Positions 28,915 to 37,705 of a DNA stretch of 64,000 bases are shown here, piece after piece. The first letter of the stretch is position 1; every line of letters starts with the position of its first letter. Made by a program: the position numbers and the translations under genes. The notes beneath the pieces were generated by a model, which did not search any database, was not told the origin of the DNA, and saw only the letters and a program-made list of their open reading frames with translations. Source of the DNA: Aquibium carbonis (GTDB lineage Bacteria; Pseudomonadota; Alphaproteobacteria; Rhizobiales; Rhizobiaceae); contig NZ_RWKW01000010.1 of the NCBI RefSeq assembly GCF_003970795.1, positions 36,118 through 100,117 on the forward strand, given 5' to 3'.

Positions 28915-29715
28915 ATGACGCTCTATCGCGCCAAGCCGTCCGACGGCATTGCCTGGATCACCGGGGCGAGCACCGGGATCGGTCGCGCGCTCGCGCTCGA
29001 ACTCGTCCGTCGCGGTTACGTCGTGGCGGCGACCGCGCGCGGCGAGGACAAATTGGTCTCGCTCGCGAACGAGGCCTCCGCCCTCTATGGCCGGATCGTT
29101 CCCTTCCCGGGAGACGTGACGGATCAGGCCGGCATGGCGGCCATCGCGCAAGCGATCGAAAGGGAACTCGGGCCCGTCGTGCTCGCCGTCTTCAACGCCG
29201 GCAACTACTTCCCTACCAAGGGTGAGAAGCTGACGGTCGAGAATTTCGTCAAGACCTATGAAATCAACCTGTTCGGCATCGTCAACGGCCTCGTCCCGGT
29301 GGTCGATGCCATGAAGGCGCGTGGCTTCGGGCAGGTCGCCGTCGTCGGCTCGGTGTCGGGCTACGGGGGATTGCCGCTGGCGTCCGCCTATGGTGCGTCC
29401 AAATCGGCCGTCAACAACATGGCGGAGGCTCTGAAGTTCGACTTCGACAAGATGAACATCCGCATCCAGGTCGTCAATCCGGGCTTCGTCGACACGCCGC
29501 TGACGGAGAAGAACGATTTCCCGATGCCGGGCCTGATGAAGGTGGAGGACGCGACGCGTCGATTCGCCGATGGCCTGGAACGCGGCGGCTTCGAAGTGTG
29601 CTTCCCGCGGCGGCTGGCGTGGACGCTGAAGCTGGTGAACCTCCTTCCCCACGCGCTCTATTTCCCGATCATGAAGCGCGCCATGGGCTGGAACAAGCGC
29701 CCACTCAAGCCTTGA
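28915..29715 (+). CDS. SDR family NAD(P)-dependent oxidoreductase
   Basis: 266-residue classical short-chain dehydrogenase. TGASTGIGRALA near residue 17, FNAGNY in place of NNAG, catalytic serine in VVGSVSGYGGLP and YGASKSAVNNMAEAL with the Tyr and Lys present. The C-terminal stretch LKLVNLLPHALYFPIMKRAMGW is hydrophobic and may touch the membrane. It lies 58 bases after the ChrR-like gene on the same strand and may share its transcript. Its last 11 bases overlap the convergent symporter gene. Substrate unknown. Confidence 0.9.
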   Translation: MTLYRAKPSDGIAWITGASTGIGRALALELVRRGYVVAATARGEDKLVSLANEASALYGRIVPFPGDVTDQAGMAAIAQAIERELGPVVLAVFNAGNYFPTKGEKLTVENFVKTYEINLFGIVNGLVPVVDAMKARGFGQVAVVGSVSGYGGLPLASAYGASKSAVNNMAEALKFDFDKMNIRIQVVNPGFVDTPLTEKNDFPMPGLMKVEDATRRFADGLERGGFEVCFPRRLAWTLKLVNLLPHALYFPIMKRAMGWNKRPLKP

Positions 29716-31042
29716 GAGCGGCCCGAGGCCTCGCTGACCGCTCCTCGATGGTCCTGCGCAGCGCGGCCTGCTCATCCCGGTCGAGCGGGAACCGCCACAT
29801 GAGCGCGATGGCCGCGAGCTTCAGGGCAATCGGCGGCCAGACATAGAGCGCCACCAGCGCGCCGATCGCCCCCTCGTCATTGGCGGCGCCCGCCGCCGCA
29901 TCGAAGCCGGCCAGCCCCAGAAGCGGAAACACCGTTCCCACGCCCACGGCCAGCGACAGCTTGGTCGTCAGGCTCCAGGCGGCGAAGTAGGCGCCGGAGC
30001 GCTGCTCGCCCGAGCCAGCCGTATCGACATCGATGACGTCGGCCTGGATCGCCGGCGGCAGCGAAAGGTCGAAGCCGAGAAGCAGTCCCGTGACGACGCA
30101 GATCGCGGCGAAGGCGGCCACGTCGCCTGGCCCGATCAGCGGCACCAGCGAGAAGATCGCGCAGTTGACCAGCATGGCGAGGCACCAAGCGCGATGCTTG
30201 CTCGTCCGCCGCGCCGCCCACAGCGCCAGCGGCACCCCGCCGATGCCGGCGAGAAAATACACGAACAGCAGCGGCCCGCGCATGTCGGGCATGCCGATCC
30301 GCGTCGCGACGAAGTAGAGAAACAGCGTGGCCGGGATGCCGTTGGCGAGACCGTTGAGGAAATAGGCCGCGATCAGGCGTCTGAACGGCGCGTTCGCCGC
30401 CATCCGCGCAAGCCCCATCCTCAGCGATCCGGTCGAGACCGTGTGATCGACCGGCTCCGGCACGACGCCGACCGCCAGGCCGCCAAAGCCGACGAGCCCG
30501 GCGGCAACCGCCATTCCCAGCACCGCCAGCCCTCCCGCTTCGCCGGCCGCCCCGAACCCGATGGCGAAAGGCAGCGCGATGGCGATGAGCGTGCCTGCCA
30601 GCGTCAGGCTCTCGCGAAAGCCTGCGATGCGCGCCCGCTCGGCATAGTCGCCGGCCAATTCCGCGCCCCAGGCCGTGTAGGGCAGCATCGCGCCCGTGAA
30701 GCCGATCGACAGCACCATGCCCCACCCGCCGAGATAGAACACGCCCGCATCGGCCGGCGGCCAGAACAGCATCAGCGCGGCGGTGGCACAGAGCGGCAGC
30801 GACAGCGCGAAGACAGCACGACGGCGTCCCATCGCGGGGCGCCAGCGGTCGGCGAACCAGCCGATCAGCGGATCGTTGACGGCGTCGAAGACGCGCATGA
30901 CGAGCAGTGCCGCGCCCACTGCTCCGAGCGAAAGTCCCAGCGTTTCCGTGTAATAGGTCGGAATGATGATGTAGAGCGGCAAGGTGAGAGCGGCGAGCGG
31001 GATCGCCGGCAGGGCATAGACGAGGAGCAGGCGAAACGGCAT
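29705..31042 (-). CDS. GPH-family (MelB-like) sugar:cation symporter
   Basis: 445-residue carrier of the glycoside-pentoside-hexuronide family within the MFS. Seen are IIPTYYTETLGLSLGAVGAAL, the cytoplasmic motif FDAVNDPLIGWFADRWRPAMGRRR, which is diagnostic for MelB-like carriers, and LPYTAWGAELAGDYAERARI. Start ATG at 31042 is preceded by AAGGG at suitable spacing; the longer open frame upstream is a shadow. Convergent with the SDR gene. Family members carry sugars, but relatives move other solutes. Confidence 0.85.
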   Translation of the reverse strand: MPFRLLLVYALPAIPLAALTLPLYIIIPTYYTETLGLSLGAVGAALLVMRVFDAVNDPLIGWFADRWRPAMGRRRAVFALSLPLCATAALMLFWPPADAGVFYLGGWGMVLSIGFTGAMLPYTAWGAELAGDYAERARIAGFRESLTLAGTLIAIALPFAIGFGAAGEAGGLAVLGMAVAAGLVGFGGLAVGVVPEPVDHTVSTGSLRMGLARMAANAPFRRLIAAYFLNGLANGIPATLFLYFVATRIGMPDMRGPLLFVYFLAGIGGVPLALWAARRTSKHRAWCLAMLVNCAIFSLVPLIGPGDVAAFAAICVVTGLLLGFDLSLPPAIQADVIDVDTAGSGEQRSGAYFAAWSLTTKLSLAVGVGTVFPLLGLAGFDAAAGAANDEGAIGALVALYVWPPIALKLAAIALMWRFPLDRDEQAALRRTIEERSARPRAALKA

Positions 31043-31207
31043 GGCGGCCCTTGTTGGCGTGACTTGGCAGCCCCTATACGCCGCCGACGGCGGATCGGTT
31101 GTCGGCCAGCAGGTCGTCATGTCCAGCCGATGGCGAGGAACGCACCGGCCCCGTTCCCTCGCGCACGCCAAACGGCTATTTCTTCGAAATCGTCTGGAGG
31201 GGAAACC

Positions 31208-32191
31208 GTGCGGCGCATGATGGTGATGTCGGGTGTCCTGATCGTCGTGGTCGTGGTGGCGGCGATCGTCTGGTTCGCCGGTCCGCGCGTCGAGCGCGAG
31301 ACGACCATCACGTTCGATCCGGCAGCGATCGGCGACGATCTCGACTCCTGGCTCGCCGGTCGCGAGGCAGAGGTGCCGGGCATCCGGCCCGGCCTGGAAA
31401 AGCAGGTCGTCTGGGCCTACCCGGTATCGAGGGCGCGCACCCCGCTCGCCATCGTCTATGTGCACGGCTTTTCAGCCTCCAAGGGCGAGATCCGTCCGCT
31501 GCCCGACAAGGTCGCCGAAGCGCTCGGCGCCAACCTGTTCTACACCCGGCTTGCCGGCCACGGGCAGGATGGCGCTGCCATGGCGACGGCATCGGTCAAT
31601 GCCTGGGTCAACGATTTCGCCGAGGCGCTGGCGATCGGCGAGCGCCTGGGTGATCGGGTCATCATCGTCGCGACCTCCACGGGCGCCTCGATCGCCAGCT
31701 GGGCCGCGACCGAACCTGGGCTGCGCGATCGAATGGCGGCCCTCGTGCTGGTGTCGCCCAACTACGGCATCCAGGCGGCCGGCGCCGGGCTGCTGGCGGG
31801 TCCGTGGGGGCTGCAGATCGCGCGTCTGGTGGCCGGCGGGGAACGCGGCTTCGAGCCCGCCAACGAAAGCCACGCCCGCTTCTGGACGACCCGCTATCCC
31901 ATCGAGGCGGTGCTGCCGATGAGCACCGTGGTGTCGATGGCGGCCGCCGCACCGGTCGAGCACGCCGCCGTGCCGGCGCTGTTCGTGTTCTCGGACGCCG
32001 ACCTCGTCGTACGCCCGGACCTGACACGCGGCATCGCCGCGCGCTGGGGCGCCCCGAACGCGATCGTGAGCGTCGAGGAGTCCGACGATCCGTCGAACCA
32101 CGTCATCGCGGGCGACGCGATGTCGCCGCGCACCACCGAGCGCCTCGCAGCCGCGGTCGTCGACTGGATCCGCGTCCTGTTTCCGGAGTAG
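31208..32191 (+). CDS. membrane-anchored alpha/beta hydrolase
   Basis: 327-residue alpha/beta hydrolase with an N-terminal membrane anchor (VMSGVLIVVVVVAAIVWFAG), so the catalytic domain is probably periplasmic. The oxyanion strand is VYVHGFSASKGE, the nucleophile is in ATSTGAS (Ala replaces the first Gly of GxSxG), the acid is in VFSDADLVV and the histidine in SNHVIAG. A strong GGAGGGG at 31196-31202 supports the GTG at 31208; an ATG at 31217 is the alternative. Likely a serine esterase or lipase; substrate unknown. Confidence 0.83.
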   Translation: MRRMMVMSGVLIVVVVVAAIVWFAGPRVERETTITFDPAAIGDDLDSWLAGREAEVPGIRPGLEKQVVWAYPVSRARTPLAIVYVHGFSASKGEIRPLPDKVAEALGANLFYTRLAGHGQDGAAMATASVNAWVNDFAEALAIGERLGDRVIIVATSTGASIASWAATEPGLRDRMAALVLVSPNYGIQAAGAGLLAGPWGLQIARLVAGGERGFEPANESHARFWTTRYPIEAVLPMSTVVSMAAAAPVEHAAVPALFVFSDADLVVRPDLTRGIAARWGAPNAIVSVEESDDPSNHVIAGDAMSPRTTERLAAAVVDWIRVLFPE

Positions 32192-32206
32192 CCCGGGCAG
32201 CCGTTC

Positions 32207-33037
32207 TCAGCGCGCCATCAAGGTCAGGCAGGGCGGGTTCTCGATGATGGTCCGCGTCGTGCCGCCGAAGATCATCTCGCGCAGCCGAGAATGACTGAAG
32301 GCGCCGAGCACCAGAAGATCGGCGTTCTTTTCGCGCACGGTGCGTTCCATCACCTGCGCCCGCGACCAGTCTCCCGAGGACACAGGTTCGATGGAGACCT
32401 TCGCGCCGTGCCGCGCCAGCGTCGCTGCGATCTCGGTTCCGGGCAGCGGCCCGGTTTCGCCGGCCCGCTCGACCGGATCGATCGTGAGAATGGTCGTCTC
32501 CTCGGCCGTCAGGATGAAGGGCAGCGCGTCGAACACGGCGCGCGCGGCCTCCCGCGAACCGTTCCAGGCGATCACGATGCGTTTTACCTCCGTGCGGACG
32601 GTTCGCTCCTTGGGCACCAGCAGCACGGGCCGCCCCGCCCCCTGGATCAGCGTGTCGATGTCGGGCGAGCCGCCCTCGCCGCTTCCATGGCCGACGACGA
32701 CGATGTCGCCGCAGCGCGCGCTTTCGAGCGCCGACAGGACGCTGTCGCCGGAGAAGCTGCGCAGCGAGCGCCATTCGTAGGACAGGTTTTCGCGGGCGAG
32801 ACGGGACGCGAAGAGTTCGCCGAGCTTTTCCTCGCGGGCGCGATTGATGTCCTCGCTGGCGCCGATCAGCGTGGCGTCCGGAAAGCCCATCGGCGAGGCG
32901 ATCGGCATCGGCAGGGGCTCGGCATGGACGCCGATCAGGTGCGCCTCGAAGCGGGCCGCCAGACCGGTGGCGACGTCGAGCATCGCAGCCGCGCCGGCCT
33001 CGTCCTGCATCACCGCAACGATCGTTCTGTAGCCCAT
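32207..33037 (-). CDS. universal stress protein, two USP domains
   Basis: 276-residue soluble protein of tandem UspA-type domains. The first begins YRTIVAVMQDEAGAAAMLDVA; the second begins KRIVIAWNGSREAARAVFDAL and ends with the nucleotide-binding glycine motif GAFSHSRLREMIFGGTTRTI. ATP-binding glycines in the first half are less conserved (VVGHGSGEGG), so one half may be non-binding. ATG at 33037. The open frame upstream reaches into cinA and is a shadow. Usp proteins respond to starvation and respiratory stress. Confidence 0.88.
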   Translation of the reverse strand: MGYRTIVAVMQDEAGAAAMLDVATGLAARFEAHLIGVHAEPLPMPIASPMGFPDATLIGASEDINRAREEKLGELFASRLARENLSYEWRSLRSFSGDSVLSALESARCGDIVVVGHGSGEGGSPDIDTLIQGAGRPVLLVPKERTVRTEVKRIVIAWNGSREAARAVFDALPFILTAEETTILTIDPVERAGETGPLPGTEIAATLARHGAKVSIEPVSSGDWSRAQVMERTVREKNADLLVLGAFSHSRLREMIFGGTTRTIIENPPCLTLMAR

Positions 33038-33116
33038 CTGACGTTTCCTTCCCGGACGTTGACCGCGAGAGCCTATCACAGCCGCGGGTCTGCGTGCGCC
33101 GCTTTCGACGACGGTG

Positions 33117-33866
33117 CTATGCCGTCGTCGCGTCCGCGGCCTTCGCGGCCACCATCTCTTCCACCGCTTTGACGGCCGGCGCCAGCGCCGCCTCCGAACG
33201 GGCGCGCACGACGAGTTCGGTCCAGAACTTGCCATCGAGATACTTTGGATAGGAGCCGATGATCGTATCGGGATGTGCCCTCTGGATCGCGCCGAGCGCA
33301 TCGCCGATCGTACCTTCGCCGAACGGGCACTGGACCGTCGCCGAGATCAGCTTCGTTCCCGTCGCCAGCGTCGGCACGACATTGTCGAGCATCGCCTGGA
33401 AGATGGACGGCACGCCGGCCATGACGTGGACGTTGCCGATCCGGAACCCGGGCGCCAGCGAAATCGGGTTGTCGATGTGGTCGGCGCCGCGCGGCATGCG
33501 CGCCATGCGCTTGCGGGCTTCGGTGAACGCCATCTCCCGCGCCTGGTAGTGCGCTTCCAGCATGGCGTAGGCCTTCTCGTCATACTCGCAGGGAACGCCG
33601 AAGGCCTTCGACACCGAATCGGCGGTGATGTCGTCATGCGTCGGGCCGATGCCGCCTGTGGTGAAGACATAGGTATGGCGCGCGCGCACCGCGTTGATCG
33701 CCGCGACGATCTCGTCTTCCTCGTCGGGAACGATGCGCACTTCCTTCAGGTCGATGCCGATCGCCGTGAGGATGTCGGCGAGATGGCCGATGTTCTTGTC
33801 CTTCGTCCGCCCCGATAGGATTTCATCGCCGATGACGACCATGGCGGCTGTAACGATGTCGGGCAT
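33117..33866 (-). CDS. CinA-like competence/damage-inducible protein A family
   Basis: 249-residue protein with a single MoaB/Mog-like (molybdopterin-binding) fold: TAAMVVIGDEILSGRTKDKN at the start and TTGGIGPTHDDIT near residue 68 are the CinA N-terminal domain hallmarks. The C-terminal nicotinamide-nucleotide amidase domain (PncC) of full-length CinA is absent, as in many alphaproteobacteria where it is a separate gene. In related proteins the N-terminal domain is an ADP-ribose pyrophosphatase. AGGGGGAGC precedes the ATG at 33866. Confidence 0.86.
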   Translation of the reverse strand: MPDIVTAAMVVIGDEILSGRTKDKNIGHLADILTAIGIDLKEVRIVPDEEDEIVAAINAVRARHTYVFTTGGIGPTHDDITADSVSKAFGVPCEYDEKAYAMLEAHYQAREMAFTEARKRMARMPRGADHIDNPISLAPGFRIGNVHVMAGVPSIFQAMLDNVVPTLATGTKLISATVQCPFGEGTIGDALGAIQRAHPDTIIGSYPKYLDGKFWTELVVRARSEAALAPAVKAVEEMVAAKAADATTA

Positions 33867-34056
33867 TGGGGCTCCCCCTGAAAACGCACGACCGACATAG
33901 CGCCGGCCGGGTCCGGCAGCAATGGCGTCCGGATTGTGAACGAACCGTGCTGCGATCCCGCTGTTTCGTGGACGATGTCCCGGCCCTAAGTAGGTCTCAC
34001 TCGGGAATGAGCTGCAACCGCAGGCTGCCCGGCAGACGAAACCGAAGGAGACAGAC

Positions 34057-34656
34057 ATGGCGAAGGTACTCGTTCTCTACTATTCGAGCTGGGGCCACAT
34101 GGAAGCGATGGCGAAGGCCGCCGCCGAGGGCGCCACGGAAGCCGGTGCGACGGTGACGGTGAAGCGCGTTCCCGAACTCGTTCCCGAAGCGGTGGCCAAG
34201 GCTGCCCACTACAAGCTGGACCAGGAGGCGCCGATCGCGGATCCGCTGGAGCTCGAGAACTACGACGCCATCATCTTCGGCATCTCCACGCGCTATGGCG
34301 CCATGTCGGCGCAGATGAAGAATTTTCTCGACCAGACCGGCCCGCTGTGGGCCAAGGGCGCGCTGATCAACAAGGTCGCCTCGGTCATGTCGTCGACGGC
34401 GACTCAGCACGGCGGCGCCGAGTTCGCCATCATCTCAGCCCAGGTGTCGCTGCAGCACCACGGCATGGTCATCGTGCCGCTGTCCTATGCCTACCAGGGC
34501 CAGTCCGGAAACGACGTGGTGCGCGGCGGCTCGCCCTACGGCATGACCACGACCTCGAACACGGATGGTTCGCGGATGCCGTCGGAGCAGGAACTCGAGG
34601 GCGCCCGGTTCCAGGGCAAGCGCGTTGCCGAGATCGCGGCCAAGTTGCACGGCTAG
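34057..34656 (+). CDS. wrbA: NAD(P)H:quinone oxidoreductase WrbA
   Basis: 199-residue flavodoxin-like quinone reductase that uses FMN and NAD(P)H for two-electron reduction of quinones, limiting oxidative stress. FMN-binding loop [14 protein letters not shown] at the N-terminus, [21 protein letters not shown] and TQHGGAE in the middle, and the C-terminal [16 protein letters not shown] lies eight bases before the ATG. Flanking intergenic gaps on both sides suggest a single-gene unit. Confidence 0.94.
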   Translation: MAKVLVLYYSSWGHMEAMAKAAAEGATEAGATVTVKRVPELVPEAVAKAAHYKLDQEAPIADPLELENYDAIIFGISTRYGAMSAQMKNFLDQTGPLWAKGALINKVASVMSSTATQHGGAEFAIISAQVSLQHHGMVIVPLSYAYQGQSGNDVVRGGSPYGMTTTSNTDGSRMPSEQELEGARFQGKRVAEIAAKLHG

Positions 34657-34837
34657 GCTGGGCTGCGCGGCTGTGTCGCGCCTTCTCTGAAGCGATCTCG
34701 GCGGGGGCGGCCTTCGGGTCGCCCTCCTGCGCCATACTGCCTGGTCGGCGGGCATTGATCTTGGCGCCGCGCCGGGGCAGACCTTGGATGGCCGACGCCC
34801 TGCGGGCGGGCGGTCGTCTTTCACAGGAGGTCCGCCC

Positions 34838-35797
34838 ATGGCCGTGCTGTTCTGGATCGTCGTCGTCGCAATCCTGGCCGTCGCTGGCTGGCTCGGCTGG
34901 AATGCGATGGTCACCCGCCGCCTTGCGGCGGATGCGGAAAGACGCATCCCTCCCGTCGGCAAGACCGTGATGGTCGGTGGCGACTCGATCCACTATGTCG
35001 ACCAGGGCGCCGGTCGGCCGATTCTCTTCGTCCATGGCCTTGGCGGCCAGTTGCATCATTTCCGCCAGGCGCTGTTTCCCGCCATGGACGACGGGTTTCG
35101 CCTCGTGGCGATGGATCGCCCGGGCTCGGGCTATTCCACGCGTATCTCCAGCGGCGCGCGCATCCCCGAACAGGCGGCGGCCATCGCCAGGTTCATCGAT
35201 GCGGTCGGCCTCGACAGGCCGCTGCTCGTCGGCCACTCGCTCGGCGGCGCCATCGCGTTGCGCGTCGCGCTCGACCATCCCGACAAGATCGCCGGTCTGG
35301 CGCTCATCTCCCCCCTCACCCACTACGTGCCCACGCCGCCGAAGGAGTTCGGCGGCCTCTACATCCGCTCGCCGCTGATGCGCCGCATCATCGCCGCAAC
35401 GCTCGCCGTACCGGCCAGCCTGAAGAACGCGTCGCAGACCCTCGACTTCGTCTTCGGACCGCAACCCGTGCCCGCCGACTACGCCATCGGCGGCGGTGGC
35501 TATCTCGGGTTGCGCCCAAGTCATTTTCACGCCACCTCTTCCGACCTCGTGGCGGTGGAGCAGGACCTGCCCGGCCAGATGGAGCGCTATGGCGAGATCA
35601 GGATACCGGTCGGCATCCTGTTCGGCAGCCGCGACCGCGTGCTGCACCACACCCGCCACGGGCTCGCCATGGAAGGCCTGATCGAGGGCATCGACCTCGA
35701 AATCCTCGAAGGCGTCGGCCACATGCCGCAATTCGTCGAGGCCGAGAAGGTCGCGAGTTTCGTCAAGCGCGTGGCCGGCAGGGCGTTCGCAGCCTGA
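34838..35797 (+). CDS. membrane-anchored alpha/beta hydrolase
   Basis: 319-residue alpha/beta-fold hydrolase with an N-terminal anchor (VLFWIVVVAILAVAGWLGW). Family core: ILFVHGLGGQLHHF, nucleophile in GHSLGGA, acid in FGSRDRVLHH and histidine in GVGHMPQF. AGGAGGT precedes the ATG at 34838, which is 54 bases inside the longer open frame. It differs from the hydrolase at 31208 in having a canonical GxSxG. Likely an esterase or lipase; the substrate is unknown. Confidence 0.86.
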   Translation: MAVLFWIVVVAILAVAGWLGWNAMVTRRLAADAERRIPPVGKTVMVGGDSIHYVDQGAGRPILFVHGLGGQLHHFRQALFPAMDDGFRLVAMDRPGSGYSTRISSGARIPEQAAAIARFIDAVGLDRPLLVGHSLGGAIALRVALDHPDKIAGLALISPLTHYVPTPPKEFGGLYIRSPLMRRIIAATLAVPASLKNASQTLDFVFGPQPVPADYAIGGGGYLGLRPSHFHATSSDLVAVEQDLPGQMERYGEIRIPVGILFGSRDRVLHHTRHGLAMEGLIEGIDLEILEGVGHMPQFVEAEKVASFVKRVAGRAFAA

Positions 35798-35874
35798 CCT
35801 GCCAGGCGCTACCCTGGCTGCCCGATTGCGACTGCTTGATCCCGTGTGCATGACCCGCTACCGGTGAGCCGGCT

Positions 35875-35959
35875 GCCCCCTTGGCGGAATTGGTAGACGC
35901 AAGGGACTTAAAATCCCTCGGCTTCGGCCATGCCGGTTCGATCCCGGCAGGGGGCACCA
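35875..35959 (+). tRNA. tRNA-Leu (UAA)
   Basis: An 85-base class II tRNA. Acceptor arms GCCCCCT and AGGGGGC pair fully; discriminator A and an encoded CCA end at 35959. The anticodon stem is AGGGA/TCCCT around loop CTTAAAA, giving anticodon TAA (leucine UUA/UUG codons). A short variable arm (CGGCTTCGGCCATG region) and a T arm with GGTTCGATCC are visible. Confidence 0.97.
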
Positions 35960-35974
35960 CATTCGTCATGACTG

Positions 35975-36886
35975 TCAGACCCGAAGGCCGCCTCCAGCCG
36001 ACAGGGCTTCGTCGTCGGGCTGGGCCGCGGCCAGCGGAGGCGTATCGATACGCCGGCGCCCGGTCAGGTCCTGCGAGAGCACGACCTTGTTTCGCCCCCC
36101 GTCCTTGGCGTGGTACATGGCGCGGTCGGCGCGCGCCAGGTCAGCATGGATGTCGCCGGTGCGCCTTGCCACGCCTGCCGAGAACGAGATTGTCCGCTCG
36201 TCGATGACGTTCGCGCCGACGACCGCCTTCCGGGCGCGTTCCATGACATGGAGGGCTTCCTCCGGCGTGCTGTCGGGAAGAAGCACCACGAATTCCTCAC
36301 CACCCAGGCGGGCAATGCAGTCGGTCGGGCGCAAGGCGCCGCGAATGAGCGAGGCGGTCGTCTTCAAGACGTAGTCACCCGTATGATGGCCGTGGGTGTC
36401 GTTGATGGTCTTGAAATCGTCGAGATCGATGATCGCCACGCTGCCGCCCCGGTGGAGCTGTGCCAGTTCGAAGAACGACCGGCGGTTGGGCAGGCCGGTC
36501 AGGCTGTCGGTGCCCGCCTCGTGTTCCTTCTGGCGAAGCAGATTGTCCGCCTTGTCGATGGCCCAGGAGGCCGACCTGGCCAGCGCGCCGATCTCGTCGT
36601 CTGAAACGTGATCGATCACCATGATCTCGCGCCGCTCGGCGAAGCTTTCGAGAGCCTTGGAGATGCGTACGACCGGCATGATCTCGCGCTGCAGCACGTA
36701 GAGGGTCATCCCGGTTCCGGCCAGGGTGGCCAGCAGGATGAAACCCAGCATCGTCCAGTCGAAATAGCCGCCGGTCAGCATTCGCAGCGATATCGCGGCA
36801 ATCAGCGGCGTGTGGATGCCGATGAAGCAGGTGAGCATGATCCTGACGAGAAACTTTCTGCGAATGACGTTCAAGGCGGTCCTCAT
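35975..36886 (-). CDS. GGDEF diguanylate cyclase, membrane-bound
   Basis: Makes the second messenger cyclic di-GMP. From the ATG at 36886 the protein has 303 residues: two membrane helices (IMLTCFIGIHTPLIAAISL and MLGFILLATLAGTGMTLYVL), a HAMP-like linker, then a GGDEF domain. The active site is GGEEF; an inhibitory I-site RPTD lies exactly five residues before it, so the enzyme is probably active and feedback-inhibited. DSLTGLPNRRSF marks the domain start. In-frame starts at 36913 (ATG) and 36958 (TTG) exist but lack a clear ribosome-binding site. Confidence 0.88.
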   Translation of the reverse strand: MRTALNVIRRKFLVRIMLTCFIGIHTPLIAAISLRMLTGGYFDWTMLGFILLATLAGTGMTLYVLQREIMPVVRISKALESFAERREIMVIDHVSDDEIGALARSASWAIDKADNLLRQKEHEAGTDSLTGLPNRRSFFELAQLHRGGSVAIIDLDDFKTINDTHGHHTGDYVLKTTASLIRGALRPTDCIARLGGEEFVVLLPDSTPEEALHVMERARKAVVGANVIDERTISFSAGVARRTGDIHADLARADRAMYHAKDGGRNKVVLSQDLTGRRRIDTPPLAAAQPDDEALSAGGGLRV

Positions 36887-37264
36887 CGTTCCAGTTCGGC
36901 TGGCACGAGGCATCGCATGGAAAGGTTGACGTATGTTTATTAGCCAATCTTGATACAATCCCTGGAGGCTCTGCGACCATGACCCAGGAGTTGGACATTC
37001 CGACGGCCCGGAGGTGATCGATCGGAACCGTGCCCGGTCGTCGCCGTTTCAAACCCGAGAACGGCCGGGCCGCGACAACCGGGCACGGCGGCAAGGAAGT
37101 ACAGGGCTGATTTTCCCGGTTTCTGGCCCTGGGCAGCGAAGTGCCATGCGCCCTTCTGTCCCGCCCGGCCCGGCCGTTCGCATGTCGGCGCCGGCGAGAC
37201 GGATGGAACCATGCCGCGCGTATGACGTTTCTTGCTCATCCAATCCAATGAACCGGGGGTTCCC
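36887..37264. other. 378-base intergenic region, no gene seen
   Basis: The only gap above 300 bases in the window, divergent between the diguanylate cyclase and the YqjD-like gene, so it should hold both promoters. I saw no credible short gene. It contains one long imperfect hairpin (separate entry). Short open frames here have no recognisable content. Confidence 0.6.
37029..37087. repeat. long inverted repeat (hairpin)
   Basis: Arms CGTGCCCGGTCGTCGC (37029-37044) and GCGACAACCGGGCACG (37072-37087) pair at 15 of 16 positions. The 27-base loop contains a further CCGTT/AACGG pairing. No T run follows on either strand, so it is not a standard terminator. Confidence 0.6.
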
Positions 37265-37609
37265 ATGGCCTTTTCCATCAGCCACACGCGCGACGAAGCG
37301 CTCGACGATCTCGAGCGCCAGGTGTCGAGCCTCAAGCGCGAACTGTCCTCCCTGCGGCGCACGGCGTCCGCGCAGGGCTCGCATCTCTACGACGAGGTCA
37401 CGACGCGCGGCTCGCATGCCTATGACGACGTCGCCGACATCGTCACCGACCTGATCGGACGGCTGTCGAAGCGGCGTCCGGCGACGCGCCGCGAGATCGA
37501 GCGCCAGGCCCGGCTGGCCGGTGCGGCGGTGAAGGATCATCCCAAGACGGTGGCTCTTGTCGGACTGGCGGTCGTCGGTCTGGCGGCCGTTCTCCTGTCG
37601 CGGCGCTGA
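37265..37609 (+). CDS. YqjD/ElaB-like (DUF883-type) membrane-anchored protein
   Basis: 114-residue protein with a predicted helical, coiled-coil N-terminal half (ALDDLERQVSSLKRELSSLRR) and one C-terminal membrane helix (TVALVGLAVVGLAAVLLSRR) ending in arginines. This layout fits the YqjD/ElaB family of stationary-phase proteins that tether ribosomes to the inner membrane, though sequence identity cannot be shown here. The repeat pair GSHLYDEV and GSHAYDDV lies in the middle. GGGGG precedes the ATG at 37265. Confidence 0.72.
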   Translation: MAFSISHTRDEALDDLERQVSSLKRELSSLRRTASAQGSHLYDEVTTRGSHAYDDVADIVTDLIGRLSKRRPATRREIERQARLAGAAVKDHPKTVALVGLAVVGLAAVLLSRR

Positions 37610-37666
37610 CGCGCGCCAGCGTTTTTTGGCGATCGACTCGGGTCGATCTGAACTGGTCAAATCGCG

Positions 37667-37695
37667 CCGGTCTTGGCATGGTCCGCCAAGACCGG
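37667..37695 (+). promoter_or_regulatory. perfect hairpin overlapping the ade ribosome-binding site
   Basis: CCGGTCTTGG (37667-37676) and CCAAGACCGG (37686-37695) form a perfect 10-bp inverted repeat with a 9-base spacer. Its last two bases are part of the GGAGA ribosome-binding site (37694-37698) of adenine deaminase. It could be an RNA hairpin controlling translation or a protein operator. Confidence 0.5.
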
Positions 37696-37705
37696 AGACC
37701 AGATC

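Noticed and set aside
37622..37648. T run followed by a GATCGAC/GTCGATC hairpin after the YqjD-like gene
   Set aside because: The T run precedes the stem on the plus strand and would be an A run after it on the minus strand, so it is not an intrinsic terminator on either strand. The stem is only seven bases.
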